Origin: Hemerocallis citrina
Taxonomy: Eukaryota > Streptophyta > Magnoliopsida > Asparagales > Asphodelaceae
Length of the DNA stretch: 64,000 nt
Direction of reading: 5' to 3'
Assembly: GCA_017893485.1 (NCBI GenBank)
Contig: CM030362.1
Location: 31,662,089 to 31,726,088, forward strand
Shown here: piece by piece, positions 10,442 through 22,345 of the stretch
Layout: each line of letters opens with the position of its first letter
Numbering within the stretch: the stretch's first letter is position 1
Position numbers and translations under genes: made by a program
Notes under the pieces: generated by a model
What the model was told of the DNA's origin: nothing
The model's input: the letters and a program-made list of their open reading frames with translations, nothing else
Database searches by the model: none

Positions 10442-11262
10442 ATATTATTGGTTATGAACTCTTTAAGCGCAGTAGAGTAAATAAAGTCCAATTAGAGGAT
10501 ACTAGAAATTCAATATCACAAGCTAGGAGCCTAAAATTATATTTACCCTTATAAATTTCAAAAATGTTTATTAAAAATCACGAAATTAAAAACCCATTTG
10601 ATTGAATGGTTCATAACATTTTCTAGAAGCAGTGGCGGAATAAGAAATTTGAAAATGAGGTCCCCTTTATTTTTTGACAACATCTAAGAACATATTAGCT
10701 TTAAACAGCCAACCCATAGGATTACTTCCATCAAACCTAAGCAAAATTCAATAATAATGCTACAACCACAACCTTTTCTACAATATTTTTCTTACTACCT
10801 TACGTGACATAAAACTATTGGATGTAATTGTAGAGAAGATTGTAGAAACCTCCAGTAGCATTGTGCCACATAAGATTGTAAAGAAAAATATTGTGGGTGT
10901 AGCATTACTCAAAATCCGATCTAGGATTATTGAAATGAACATCGTGATGCAAGGGAGAAGGCGAGGATCTTACAGTGATTGGATTCTCGATTGAAGCAGA
11001 TCGATTGAGTTGTTGATTCAACTTTCCTTCCCAGATCGTGAATCGTTGAATCATCGCCAAGAACATATCCTTTTGAGCTTTCACGGCATCGACAAGCAAA
11101 TGTAATTGGTCGCCTTGTAGTGACGACATCTCCTTCAATCCATTGATTGACTCATCCATTGATCAGAGTCTAGTTTCGTCCGCCATGGCTAGAGTTCAGA
11201 TCAGCGAAAGCACCTAATCGATATAGTATCTCTCACAATAGGGAAGAATAATAGGGAAGAAT
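10442..11262 (-). pseudogene. Ty3/gypsy remnant: gag N-terminus and LTR edge
   Basis: On the minus strand an ATG at 11186 opens MADETRL, a stop, then MDESINGLKEMSSLQGDQLH, a coiled-coil-like stretch, and SIENPITVRSSPSPLHHDVH running into FNNPRSDF, typical of plant Ty3 gag. Upstream (about 11190-11262) is the element edge, GAGAGATACTATATCGATTAGGTGC, which resembles an LTR end plus primer site. The LTR continues at 17669-17800, beyond the copia insertion. A MITE splits gag at 10755-10909. An inverted relative lies at 60790-61221 plus 62691-62940. The repeat shared with 1436-1700 covers 10442-10700. Confidence 0.7.
10755..10909. mobile_element. MITE, AGTAATGCTACA family, copy 1
   Basis: Ends TAATGCTACAACCACAA and TTGTGGGTGTAGCATTA are inverted. 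The interior is a long imperfect hairpin (CTACAATATTTTTCTTAC against GTAAAGAAAAATATTGT). It interrupts gag-like sequence that is uninterrupted at about 1840-1870, so it is an insertion. Related copies: 50991-51162 and 58574-58715. The target duplication is not clear. Confidence 0.7.
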
Positions 11263-11870
11263 TGTTAGATATTTTATTTATTTTCCACTTAATCAAATGT
11301 AATAATTAATTTGATTAATTAATTATGTGGACAAATATGTGATCCATTTAAATGGAAAGTTACAACTAATTAAAGAAACTTCCCCATGATTTATGTGATC
11401 CATTTAAATGGGAAGTTACAACTAATTAAAGAAACTTCCCCATGATTTATGTGATCCATTTAAATGGAAAGTTACAACTGATTAAAGAAACTTCCCCATG
11501 ATTCTCTCCCATCATTTTAGGAAACCACCCACTATTTTTGCAATTATCATAACTACTCTATGATGGCTAGAGTAGTATAAAGATGAGAATGAAAAGGTCA
11601 CCAAATTCACTCTCTCATACATTTCTGATATACACCATCTAAAGTGAGAAAGGAGAGTTTGGAACCAAAATTGAGATTGACAACATCAAGAGGCCTTTGG
11701 CGAAAACGGTTTCAGGCTTTAAACGGCAATGGCTGGAGGTACGATTATCGATTTCGTTTTATCGCTTCCGCTTCCATTCATGTATATTCATATGGCGATT
11801 AGAGTATACATGAATATTTGTTTTTGTTTTGTCTTACATTTGATTTACATAAATGTGGTTTTGACTTACA
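11263..11870 (+). repeat. Copia 5' LTR
   Basis: Starts TG and ends CA. It contains three tandem copies of about 60 bp starting ATTTATGTGATCCATTTAAA (about 11330-11500). The same copies are in the 3' LTR with only scattered substitutions, implying recent insertion. Confidence 0.93.
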
Positions 11871-11872
11871 TT

Positions 11873-11884
11873 TGGTATCAGAGC
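11873..11884 (+). other. Copia primer binding site
   Basis: TGGTATCAGAGC, 2 bp after the LTR end, is complementary to the 3' end of initiator Met-tRNA, the usual primer for plant copia reverse transcription. Confidence 0.9.
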
Positions 11885-12705
11885 AAAAAAAAACTTATCT
11901 CTGCCTTACTTGTTATTTCATTTCACAAAAGAAATAACTAGAATGTATCATAATAATATATATTGAATTGACTCCTTCTTTATGCCGAGTACTTGAACAT
12001 TAATTAATATAATTTATACAGTGACAAATGTATGTACTGTCTGACTAACAGTACACTTCTTTGTTCGATCGTAATTCATACGTATCACTGTGTTCTATTA
12101 ATTAACTCTAAAAATCAAAGTTCATATGATGCTTTCAGTTGAAAGTGACATTAAGTAGTACTGGTACATTTGAAAAAATGATAAGTGTCATCGTGTTGAA
12201 ATGAAGGTTTTTTGAAACTAATGCTAGTGGTTATTCTTTTGTTCTTGCTACCAGTATCATGTAGATAAATGAATTTGGTCAACATTATGAGGTGCACAAT
12301 TAAAGCACTTTACAGAATTTGCTTCTTTTAATTGTACATGATCAAAATATTAAAGAAAATATGTCGAGTGATTTGTTAATTTTAGTAATTGGAGAGTAGC
12401 CACAGCATCTCTAGTTATTTAAAATTTCTTATGAAATCACATATGGAAACTAGACATTAATTTGTAATTAATCATATGTAATATGATGAAATATGCCCAC
12501 AGGAAATTTTATTATATTTGTATGATTAATTAGGGTGAAATATTGAATTATGTTCCTTAATCTACCCACAGGAATTAAGGAATGAATATGGTTTAATAGT
12601 TTTATCATACAGTTATGAATCTAATTTTGAGTAGGACTTTAGCCCACAGGCAGGTTTTATGTCACTAGATTCATATTTTTTATTTATGATTTGCATTGGT
12701 AAAAC
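11885..12705 (+). other. Copia untranslated leader
   Basis: About 820 bp without a convincing ORF between primer site and gag. The motif CCCACAGG recurs at about 12497, 12567 and 12643. A pyrimidine tract ending TTTCTTTGCAG at 12753-12763, just before conserved gag sequence, looks like a 3' splice site, so the leader may hold an intron. Confidence 0.45.
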
Positions 12706-15700
12706 ATGATAAAGTTAAGTCTCAAATTTTTGTTTACAAACATGTATGTATATTTCTTTGCAGCAATTTTATCCGGGAACATTTCTGATGTCAATTGTGA
12801 CATTCCTGAATTAAAGGGTGATAACTATAAGGTGTGGAAAGAAAGAGTGCTTCTGCAATTGGGGTGGATGGATATCGACTATGCTATTCGGAAAGACGAA
12901 CCCCCTAGTATAACTAAGACTAGCACTCCAGCTGCAGTTGATCTTTATAAAAAGTGGGAGCGATCTAATCGCCTCTCAGTTATGTTCATAAAGACCAAAC
13001 TTTGTGCTAGCATTCGAGGTTCTGTCGATAAGCATACTAAGGTTAAAGATCTCCTTAAAGCCATTGATGAGCAGTTTGTAGATTCTGACAAAGCTCTTGC
13101 TAGCACCTTAATTATGAAATTTTCATCCATGAGGCACAATGAGTTTAAGTGTGTGCGTGATTATATCATGCGCATGAGGGATATTGCGGCCCAACTTAAG
13201 GATTTGGAAGTTACCATGTCTGAATCTTTCCTAGTACATTTCATTTTGTGCACTCTCCCTCCACAATATGGCCCTTTTAAGATCTCTTATAATACACATA
13301 AGGATAAATGGTCAATTAATGAACTTATGACCATGTGTGTTCAAGAGGAGGGCAGATTGAGGATGGAAGAGGGAGAAAAGGTGAACCTCACTACTGCTTC
13401 TTCTTCAAAGAAGAGAAAGGATCACATTAAGGAAAAGGGAAAGGGAAAGCTTTCAGCAAAACAAGGCATAAAGAAGGAGTCTACGTGTTTCTTTTGTAAA
13501 AAGAAGGGACACATGAAGAAAGACTGCATGAAGTTTAAGACTTGGCTTGAGAAGAACGGTAATTTTCTAGCGTTTGTTTATGAATCTAATATGGTTAATA
13601 TTAATTATAATACATGGTGGATTGACTCTGGTACTACAATCCATGTTTCGAATACCTTGTAGGGTATGACAAACCTAAGGAAACCAATGGGAAGTGAACA
13701 CAACATCTATTCGGGTAGTCAGACCAGTTCACATGTGGAGGCCGTTGGGACATGCAGTTTAATTTTAAGTAGTGGTTTTAGTTTGCATTTAGAAAAGACA
13801 TTTTATGTACCAGGTTTCACTAGAAACTTGATTTCAGTTTCAAGACTTGTACCTTTGGGAATTTCCTTTAGTTTTTCAGATTCTGGTTTCAGTATTTTCA
13901 GAAATTCTGAAGTTATTGGATATGGTATTTTGTCTAATGGTTTATATCGTCTTTGTTTGCAAAATGATATCACTAATAGTTCTATGCATGTTAATACTGG
14001 GTTAAAAAGATGTATTATAAATGAGGACTCCTCTATTTTGTGGCACCGGAGATTGGGACATATCTCCATTGAGAGAGTTAAGAGATTGGTAAAGGATGGG
14101 GTACTTGGTACTTTAGACTTTACTGATTTCGATACTTGTGTTGGTTGCATTAAGGGAAAGCAAACTAACAAACACAAAATTGGTGCCAAAAGGAGTTCAA
14201 ACCTATTAGAGATCATACACACTGATATTTGTTGTCCAGACATGAACGCTAATGATCCGAAATACTTTATCACCTTCATAGATGATTATTCATGATATAT
14301 GTATCTTTACTTACTTCGTTCTAAAGACGAAGCTTTGGATGCCTTTAAATTGTTTAAGGCTGAGGTAGAGAAACAATGTAATAAGCACATTAAGATTGTG
14401 AGATCAGATAGAGGTGGAGAGTACTATGGTAGATACACCGAGAACGGACAAGCACCAGGTCTATTTGCAAGATTTCTTCAAGAGCATGGGATTGTTGCCC
14501 AATACACCATGCCTGGTTCTCCAGATCAGAATGGTGTAGCAGAAAGAAGAAATCGAACCTTAATGGACATGGTGAGAAGTATGAGGAGTAATGTTAAACT
14601 TCCATCATTTTTATGGGTAGAAGCTCTTAAGACGGCAGTGTACATATTAAACCGGGTTCCTTCCAAGGCCGTCTCAAAGACGCCTTTTGAGCTATTCAAA
14701 GGATGGAAACCGAGTTTGCAACATGTACGCATTTGAGGATGCCCGTCTGAGGTGAGAGTGTACAACCCACAAGAGAAGAAGCTAGACCCAAGGACCATTA
14801 GTGGGTATTTCATTGAATATGCTGAAAGGTCTAAAGGTTATAGATTCTATTGTCCGTCTCATAATACCAGGATTGTGGAATCAAGAAACGCTGAATTTCT
14901 TGAGAATGACTTGATTAGTGGGAGTGATCAATTTCAGGACATTGTTCCTGAAAAGGATTATGATCAACTTCCACCCACTGTTTCAAGTGACAAGTTGATT
15001 GTCATTCACGCACCTCAAGCTAAATTGCGTGTTAGACAGCCAACTATTGAGGTTCCACAAGTTGACAATCTAATAGATCATGATGGTAATGAGGAACAAA
15101 CAGTTCATCCTGAGGATGAACAAGTTCCATTGAGGAGATCTACTAGAACAAGGAAATCAACTATTTCTGGTGACTATTTAGTGTATCTGCAAGAATCAGA
15201 TTATAATGTTCGAGCCGACGATGATCCTATGTCATTTTCACAAGCCATAAGTTCTACAGATTCAAACTTATGGATGAATGCCATGAAAGATGAGATGGAC
15301 TCTATGGCATCTAACTGAGTTTGGGATCTTGTCGAGTTGCCAAATGGTAAAAAAGCCATTGGATGCAAGTGGGTCTTTAAAATAAAGAAAGACTTGCATG
15401 GCAACATCGAGAGACATAAAGCTAGACTTGTTGCCAAAGGGTTCACTCAAAGGGAAGGAATCGATTACAACGAGACTTTCTCTCCTGTATCAAAGAAAGA
15501 TTCCTTCCAAGTGGTGATGGCATTAGTAGCTCATTTTGATTTTGAGCTACACCAAATGGATGTGAAAACGGTATTTCTCAATGGTGATTTAGAGGAAGAG
15601 GTTTATATGAAACAACCTGAAGGATTCTTCTCTAAAGAGGGTGAGCATTTGGTTTGTAAGCTTAATAAATCCATATACGGGTTGAAACAGGCTTCCCGAC

Positions 15701-16793
15701 AATGGTATGTGAAATTCCATAAAGTGATTACTTCATTTGGGTTCGAAGAAAATGTTATGGATCAATGTATATACCTTAAGGTCAGTGGGAGCAAGATTTG
15801 TTTCCTTGTGTTATATGTGGATGATATTTTGCTAGCAACCAATGATAAAGGGTTGCTATATGAGGTGAAACAATTTCTTTCAAGTAACTTTGATATGAAA
15901 GATATGGGCGAGGCATCTTATGTCATCGGCATAAAGATCCATAGAGACAGATCTCGAGGCATTTTGGGTTTGTCTCAAGAGGCCTATATCAACAAGGTCT
16001 TAGAAAGATTCGGTATGAAAGATTGTTCACCAAGTGTAGCACCCATTGTGAAAGGTGATCGGTTCAGTTTGGACCAATGCCCCAGGAATGACATTGAAAG
16101 GGAACGAATGAAAAATGTTCCATATGCTTCAGCTGTTGGTAGCATTATGTATGCTCAGGTCTGTACTAGGCCCGACATTTCATATGCCATTGGAGTATTA
16201 GGAAGATATAGAGTAACCCAGACATCGATCACTGGAAGGCTGCGAAGAAAGTAATGAGGTACCTTAAGGGTATTAAGGATTACATGCTTATGTATAGGCG
16301 GACTGATAGTCTTGAGGTCGTAGGCTACTCCGATTCTGACTTTGGTGGCTGCAATGATTCACGTAAATCCACATCAGGATATGTGTTCATGCTAGCTGAC
16401 GGGTCTATATCCTGGAGGAGTGCCAAGCAGACCTTGACAGCCACTTTTACGATGGAAGCTGAGTTCGTTTCTTGTTTTGAGGCTACCTCACATGGTGTAT
16501 GGGTGAAAGGTTTCATATCTGGGCTAAGAGTTGTTGACTCTATTAGCCGACCGATAAGAATGTATTGTGACAATTCAGCTGCTGTCTTTATGGCTAAGAA
16601 TAATAAGAGTGGAAGTCGAAGTAAACACATCGACATAAAATATCTAGCCGTAAAGGAACGTGTGTAGGAAAAGAAAGTGATCATTGAACACATTAACACT
16701 GAATTGATGATAGCTGATCCCTTGACTAAAGGCATGCATGTTAAAGGATTCAAGGATCATGTAATCAGGATGGGACTTGGTTCCATTATGTAG
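12706..16793 (+). pseudogene. Copia gag-pol polyprotein, broken
   Basis: Gag (12706-13560) ends in a CCHC knuckle, CFFCKKKGHMKKDC. Protease has WWIDSGTT near 13615-13638. The pre-integrase zone LWHRRLGHISIERVKRL (about 14040) is followed by the integrase core with [14 protein letters not shown] and [10 protein letters not shown] (D, D, E). RT has HQMDVKTVFLNGDLEEEVYM and YVDDILLAT. RNase H has GYSDSDFGG, MEAEFVS and YCDNSAAV. The frame is constant from 12706 to about 16210 but is cut by TAG 13660, TGA 14293, TGA 14734 and TGA 15316. A 1-nt deletion near 16209 shifts frame, and TAG 16665 precedes the natural end at 16791-16793. The domain order fixes the copia superfamily. Confidence 0.93.
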
Positions 16794-17050
16794 CACATTC
16801 ATTGTGTTTGTCTGAAACTTTCATTTAGTTGGATTATTTCTCATTTGGAATTGTGTACGTACCTATTTTGGTTATTTTGTTGAGAAATATCATTATGTTT
16901 GACCTAGAGTAAACATATGGTCTACTCATTAAGTTAAGTGTGAGTGGTGAAAGACTAAGTATATTGTGATACATGAAAGATTAATTCTTGCTCTTAAAGA
17001 GAATTAGTCGCCATGATTCGTATACGGAGTCTCTCTCGTTAAATGGATCA

Positions 17051-17060
17051 AGTGGGAGAA
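17051..17060 (+). other. Copia polypurine tract
   Basis: AGTGGGAGAA abuts the 3' LTR, the standard position of the plus-strand DNA primer. Confidence 0.8.
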
Positions 17061-17668
17061 TGTTAGATGTTTTATTTATTTTCCACTTAATCAAATGTAA
17101 TAATTAATTTGATTAATTAATTATGTGGACAAATATGTGATCCATTTAAATGGGAAGTTACAACTAATTAAAGAAACTTCCCCATGATTTATGTGATCCA
17201 TTTAAATGGGAAGTTACAACTAATTAAAGAAACTTCCCCATGATTTATGTGATCCATTTAAATGGGAAGTTACAACTGATTAAAGAAACTTCCCCATGAT
17301 TCTCTCCCATCATTTTAGAAAACCACCCACTATTTTTGCAATTATCATAACTACTCTATGATGGCTAGAGTAGTATAAAGATGAGAATGAAAAGTTCACC
17401 AAATTCACTCTCTCATACATTTCTGATATACACCATCTAAAGTGAGAAAGGAGAGTTTGGAACCAAAATTGAGATTGACAACATCAAGAGGCCTTTGGCG
17501 AAAACGGTTTCAGGCTTTAAACGGCAATGGCTGGAGGTACGATTATCGATTTCGTTTTATCGCTTCCGCTTCCATTCATGTATATTCATATGGCGATTAG
17601 AGTATACATGAATATTTGTTTTTGTTTTGTCTTACATTTGATTTACATAAATGTGGTTTTGACTTACA
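17061..17668 (+). repeat. Copia 3' LTR
   Basis: Same length and ends as the 5' LTR. Visible differences are few point changes (for example TGTTAGATG against TGTTAGATA at the start, and GTTCACC against GGTCACC). Confidence 0.93.
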
Positions 17669-17800
17669 AGAATAAGAAGATTAGAACAAGAATTTGAGCA
17701 TATATTGAGAATTTGGAATAGGAGTTACCGGAATTAGGGAAAGAAATCAAGAGCTAGAACAGAGAGATTGAGGAGATGATCAATTTTTTCCACGCAGGCT
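17669..17800 (-). mobile_element. Other half of the Ty3 LTR split by copia
   Basis: The minus strand (TCTGTTCTAGCTCTTGATTTC, CCTATTCCAAATTCTCAATA) aligns with 60820-60900 on the plus strand, where the same sequence runs uninterrupted into the gag start. This supplies the empty-site evidence for the copia insertion. Confidence 0.7.
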
Positions 17801-18255
17801 CCTAACAAATATTAAAATTCCATATTATTTATCCACAAATCGTTATTTCGATAGTAATCACTCAAAAAATTGCAAAAGTGACCAGTCAGAATCTTAGTTG
17901 CAATATCATGAAAATTCTTATTTATCGAACCTACCTTCGAGATAAACGAAGTAGAAGGGTGTCATTCTTGCAAAATAGTCTTTCGGCCATTTCAATCTTA
18001 TCATCTTTTAGATCATCCCGCTTATGATTTTTCTCCAAAACTGCTTCAATGGATCAAAATTTTCATAATGTTGCACTGAAGTCTTAAGTAGATGACTTTT
18101 TACTTTTGGATTTGATCGAGGGACTAATATGGAATCAACGAATTATAAGTAGCTAATATGGAACATCAATGTTTGTGAGGGACATGGAGGGAAATAAACC
18201 CATTTACAAATTGGATATTTGCGTGAAACCTACATGAACTATCTGGTCAAAGGTA
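17801..18255. other. No gene seen
   Basis: AT-rich sequence with short ORFs only. I see no repeat shared with other parts of the window and no RNA gene. Confidence 0.5.
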
Positions 18256-18261
18256 AGTGAC

Positions 18262-18335
18262 GGTGTGATCGACTGGTAAGCCTCTTTGCTGGTGAGTAAG
18301 AGGTCGGGAGGTCAAATCCCACTTGCACAGGAACT
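18262..18335 (+). repeat. tRNA-like segment, possible SINE head
   Basis: GTGTGATCGACTGGTAAG resembles a pol III A box. About 35 bp later GGGAGGTCAAATCCC forms a 4-bp stem with a 7-nt loop, like a T arm and B box. An acceptor stem and 3' CCA are not evident, so a functional tRNA is unlikely; a tRNA-derived SINE head or chance match is more plausible. Confidence 0.3.
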
Positions 18336-18368
18336 CTCCAATTAATTAATATATGTGGAAAAGTATGG

Positions 18369-19480
18369 ATGTGTGTGGTCACGTGTATTCTTGGTCAATG
18401 CGGCAATTCATCTAAAGTGGGTACAACATTAAGCAGGGAATATGAAGTGTTCTCACCCTTCAGCATCACTAGACCTCTTAGAGAGCTAACTGTCCTCCAG
18501 TTTGCTGATGATACTCTCCTCTTCTGCTCAAGGTATGAGAATGAAGTTATTAACTTAAAGTTCATGTTTCATCTCTTTGTTGATGTATTTGGACTTGATA
18601 TCAACTTCTCTAAATCTATTTTTCCTTAGATATTGGATTGCCAAGAAGAAGCACTTCCTATAAAGTTTTTAGGAATGACATTGTCCAAGGGGAAGCCTAA
18701 GAGAAAAGAATGGTTGCCTAAGGTGGAAGAGAGATTCTCAAGCTCGAAAGGTAAACTCTTATACAATGGTGCTAGATTTATCAACTCAGTCCTCTTTGTT
18801 TTGCTTGTATATTTTGCTTCATTTTCAAACTCCAATCCTGTGTGGTTAAAAGACTTGATCAAATCAGAAGCATGTTTCTTTGGGCTATGACTGGTGAGGA
18901 TTGTAGAGGAAAATCAAATATACTGTGGGGAAGAGCATGTCAACCTAAGAGCCAGGGGGTTTAGACATTCTCAACTTATCTACTTTCAATCAAGTCGTCC
19001 TCATGAATGGTGGAGGAAAATGGTGGTTGATCCCCATAGCTTAGTTAGTTTGATACTTAAAATCTTATACTTTAACACTTCCCTCTTCCCCTTCCCCTTC
19101 CATCAACCAAGCACATCATTAGCATTTTGGAAGACATCTTCCCCCTAAAGCATTAGTTCTTTTTTTGCATAAATGGGAAGATAGGTGATGGCTCATCATT
19201 ATTGTTTTGGAAATTAAAATGGCTGGAATGAATGAAAATTGTACACCAATTTTCAAAATTGGCAGCTGCTGCATGTGATCCTATTGCCACATTAATTTTA
19301 TAATGGCATTGGGTGAATGGTAGATGACAATGAAGGCCTAGACTTAGAACAATACAAGTGAAGGACATTGCTAAAGAAAGGGACAGACTTCTATTAAGAT
19401 TAGTTGAATATGAACCATCAGATGAGAGATACTCTCAGATGAAACCTCTGAAGCACATGGAATTACAGTGTCAAGTCAGC
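18369..19480 (+). pseudogene. LINE ORF2 fragment (RT core to downstream region)
   Basis: At 18480-18550 the frame gives LTVLQFADDTLLFCSRYENE, the catalytic ADD box of LINE reverse transcriptase. It continues with FGLDINFSKSIF and IKFLGMTLSKGKPK, the thumb region. Around 18900-19030 shifted frames give RGKSNILWGRACQPKSQGV and WWRKMVVDPH, as in other plant L1 elements. Stops and frameshifts abound. Weaker similarity continues to about 19480. A further fragment at 23085-23395 may be its far end, split by the LTR region between them. Confidence 0.75.
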
Positions 19481-19849
19481 ATACATATTTTCATAAATAG
19501 TGGTGTTCTTTTTCCCTATGTGCTGCAACTTGGAGGAATTATGCTCCACACAAATTGTAACTCCTGTTTTCCCATATTTGTACTTTTATACTGTATTTTG
19601 CTCAATTGTACTCTTTTACCTATTTGAGATTCTGTATCTTGTTTCCATTCAAATAAAACCATTAATTTGTTTTCGATTCAATTTTTGGTCATTTCATCTA
19701 ATCCAATTGTGTGTGCTCTTTATATCGTTCTTCATGAAGAAATGGCTATTCTTCTCATTCATCCCTTCATTCCCCATTTTATCACCTTTTGACCAATTCT
19801 CCTATTGGGCCATATTCAATACGGATACCCTAAAACCCAAAACCCGAAA

Positions 19850-19895
19850 CCCTACTATATAAACCCTAACCCTAACCCTAGCCCTAACCCTAACT
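19850..19895 (+). promoter_or_regulatory. TATA box followed by CCCTAA hexamers
   Basis: CTACTATATAAA at 19851-19862 is followed at once by consecutive hexamers CCCTAA, CCCTAA, CCCTAG, CCCTAA, CCCTAA (19864-19893). Telomere-like boxes next to a transcription start are known in plant promoters of translation-related genes. Here they sit in what I read as an LTR promoter. Confidence 0.5.
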
Positions 19896-21989
19896 CCTAC
19901 TGTTTAGACCCAATCCCCGTGCGGCCTCCATCCGACCGCCTTCGCCTCCCTCTCGTCTACACAACCACCACCAGAACCACTGCCATCGTCCCTACCTTCC
20001 CGTCCACACCCGAACCCAATCCACCTTCGCCATTATTCTGCTACCCATACCACCATTGCCTCCGATCACCATCGCCAAGATCATCTCGCCTCGCCACCCT
20101 CTCCTCGCCAACACCACCACCACAACATTCAACCACCATCATTGTCCCCTATTCCATTCGCCATTACCCAAACTTCGAACCCAACTCTGCCATTTCCCCG
20201 AGCTCTCGACAACCACCCCATCGCCTCGCCATCCCCTCACCCTCCATCGCCTCATCTCCCCTCCTCCTCCTCGACCTCCGTCCACTGCCATCACCCCAAA
20301 CCCACTCCCCCAAACTCCTCCCCTGTTCGAACCAGAGAGGCAGAGTCGCCGCGCGCGACGAGATCCTCCTCAGACGTCGCCACCTCGTCACCGCCGTGCT
20401 ACCCTACCGTCGCGTCGTCACCGTCGAAGCCATCACCGGCGCTGCATCCCCTCTCTCTCTCGCTCGTTGTTTCATCGAAGGGGAGAACAAAGAAGAAGAA
20501 GAAGAAGAATAATGGATTTGGCGGGATCAAATCTCGACCGTAGGATCGCGCCAAGATCCGTGCCCTCTGATCGTCGTTCCGTGTTCGCCCACAGCGAATC
20601 CTAGATCGCTATCCGCTGTTTGGACCGGATCCGGTGCGAGGGCAAAATCCTATTCGCTGGATATGGTGTTCGCTGTTTTGCCGCGCCGGATCGAGCTCGC
20701 CGTTTGCTGTTTTGGAGCGATCTGGTGTGGGGGAAAACTTGATCTGCGATTGATTTTCACACGTGCTTTTGGGAGACTTCGCCCGGGATTTTTCGATCTA
20801 ATTTTTTTCAACAAGTGGATCTAATCGTCGTCAATTAAGGCAAGTATCCCTTATACAATTTATTTGTTCTAGTACAAGCATCCCTTGAAAAATACTACAA
20901 ATAGTTAGAATTGTGACTCCTCCTTGACTATCGTTGTTGATCAATATTAAACCTCCAAAATTTATAATTTTAAGAGTCACAAAATTTCATTGTATTAAAT
21001 TATAACTACTTGGACTCAGTTTATTTCTTGAAGACATGAACATATGAATTAAGGAGCCCTAAATTTGTAGACACATGTTATATCTAGTATTTGATGAACT
21101 TGCAACCAATTGACTTGAAAAACAATTATTACTTGCTACTTTGACCACCATTATCCTGTATTTCATATCACTCAATAACTTAGACGCCTAATGACAAATT
21201 CCATGTAATCTATACTAGTAAGATATTCCCTCATGTTGCTGTCCTGAATCTTGCTTCGCTGTTTTGACCCCTTTAACATCAGAATCTGAACCCGAGCCCT
21301 GAATAGAAAATGTAACTCTATATGTCTAGATGTCGATAGCCTCCGGAAGTTTCGAATTTGGAGTTACGGTCTAGGAGTTATTGCAGTTGTACTGCAGCTG
21401 TGTCGGTAGACGCAGATTCGTAAAACTGCTGCACACATTTACCTTGCGAATTAAGTTAGCTATGTAAACAGCAAGCGTTGGACTTGAAATTTTATATGTA
21501 GTTTCTGGACACCCTATAGGACATCCCCAATTTTTCTTAGAATTAATTTACATTATTTCAACACTATTTCATATGTATGAATACATATACACAAATTCTG
21601 CCTGAACATTTTAGCTGGATAATTTATTCATGTCGACCCTCGATTATGCCATATAATTACCCTAAGCTCATCCCATGCACATGACCCTGATTTCTTGACT
21701 TGTTTCGCACACATGTATGCTTTCTTGATAAAATAATAAATGTAATAAGCCGGGGTTTAAGGAAAAGACCATAGTAGTGGACAATATAGGTAAGTGTACT
21801 CAGAAGGGGGCCCGTGTTTCCCAGTACTCGGTTCATGAACATGTTGCACTTGATGTATTCATGGAGCCAGTTACTTGGCTCATGAACCTGTTGTATTCAT
21901 GGACCCACTGTGTGGTCCTTGAACCTGTTAGTATTTACGGACTCGTTTCGTGAACATGTTATTTAATTTCGTATTCATGAACCGTGCCT

Positions 21990-22345
21990 GCCTGTTACCT
22001 GATACTTGATACTTGAAACCTGAGTACGCGGCCCTATAGACTCCATTACTAGGCCTAAACGAAATTGATTTGACTGTAGCAACCATGTAGTAAAAAGATG
22101 GGTGCATGAAGTGCTACCTAGATAGTAATAACTACAAGACTTGAACATGACACCTGTTACTTGATACTTGATGATATGATACATGAAACATGATACATGA
22201 GACTTGAAGCATGAAACTTGAACTTGATACTTGTTACCTGATACTCAACAACTTGTTACTTGAGACTTGACACTTGAAATACAATTTTGACACTAGACTT
22301 GACACTTGTTATATGATACTAGACTTGAGACTTGTCACTTGATGT
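21990..22345. repeat. Degenerate CTTGATACTTG array
   Basis: Many variants of ACTTGATACTTG, GACTTGACACTTG and CATGATACATGA occur in a 350-bp block inside the LTR region. Unit length is about 11-14 bp and not constant. A related GAACCTGTT/ATTCATGGA series precedes it at 21835-21985. Confidence 0.6.

Larger units (their letters stand above)
11263..17668 (+). mobile_element. Ty1/copia LTR retrotransposon, 6.4 kb (TSD AGAAT)
   Basis: Two nearly identical 608-bp LTRs (11263-11870 and 17061-17668) begin TGTTAGAT and end GACTTACA. The pentamer AGAAT flanks both sides (11258-11262, 17669-17673). It has a Met-tRNA primer site, a gag-protease-integrase-RT-RNase H order (copia type), and a polypurine tract. 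Five nonsense codons and one frameshift inactivate the polyprotein. It is inserted in the minus-strand Ty3 LTR whose halves lie at 10690-11262 and 17669-17800. Confidence 0.95.

Noticed and set aside
18262..18335. Functional tRNA gene
   Set aside because: A- and B-box-like motifs only; no acceptor stem or clear anticodon arm.
19864..19893. Chromosome end or interstitial telomere
   Set aside because: Only five imperfect hexamers placed right after a TATA box; better explained as a promoter or leader motif.
19805..20604. Overlapping Pro/Ser/Arg-rich ORFs up to 235 codons
   Set aside because: Three frames are open at once in CT-rich sequence, which reflects composition; no domain recognised.
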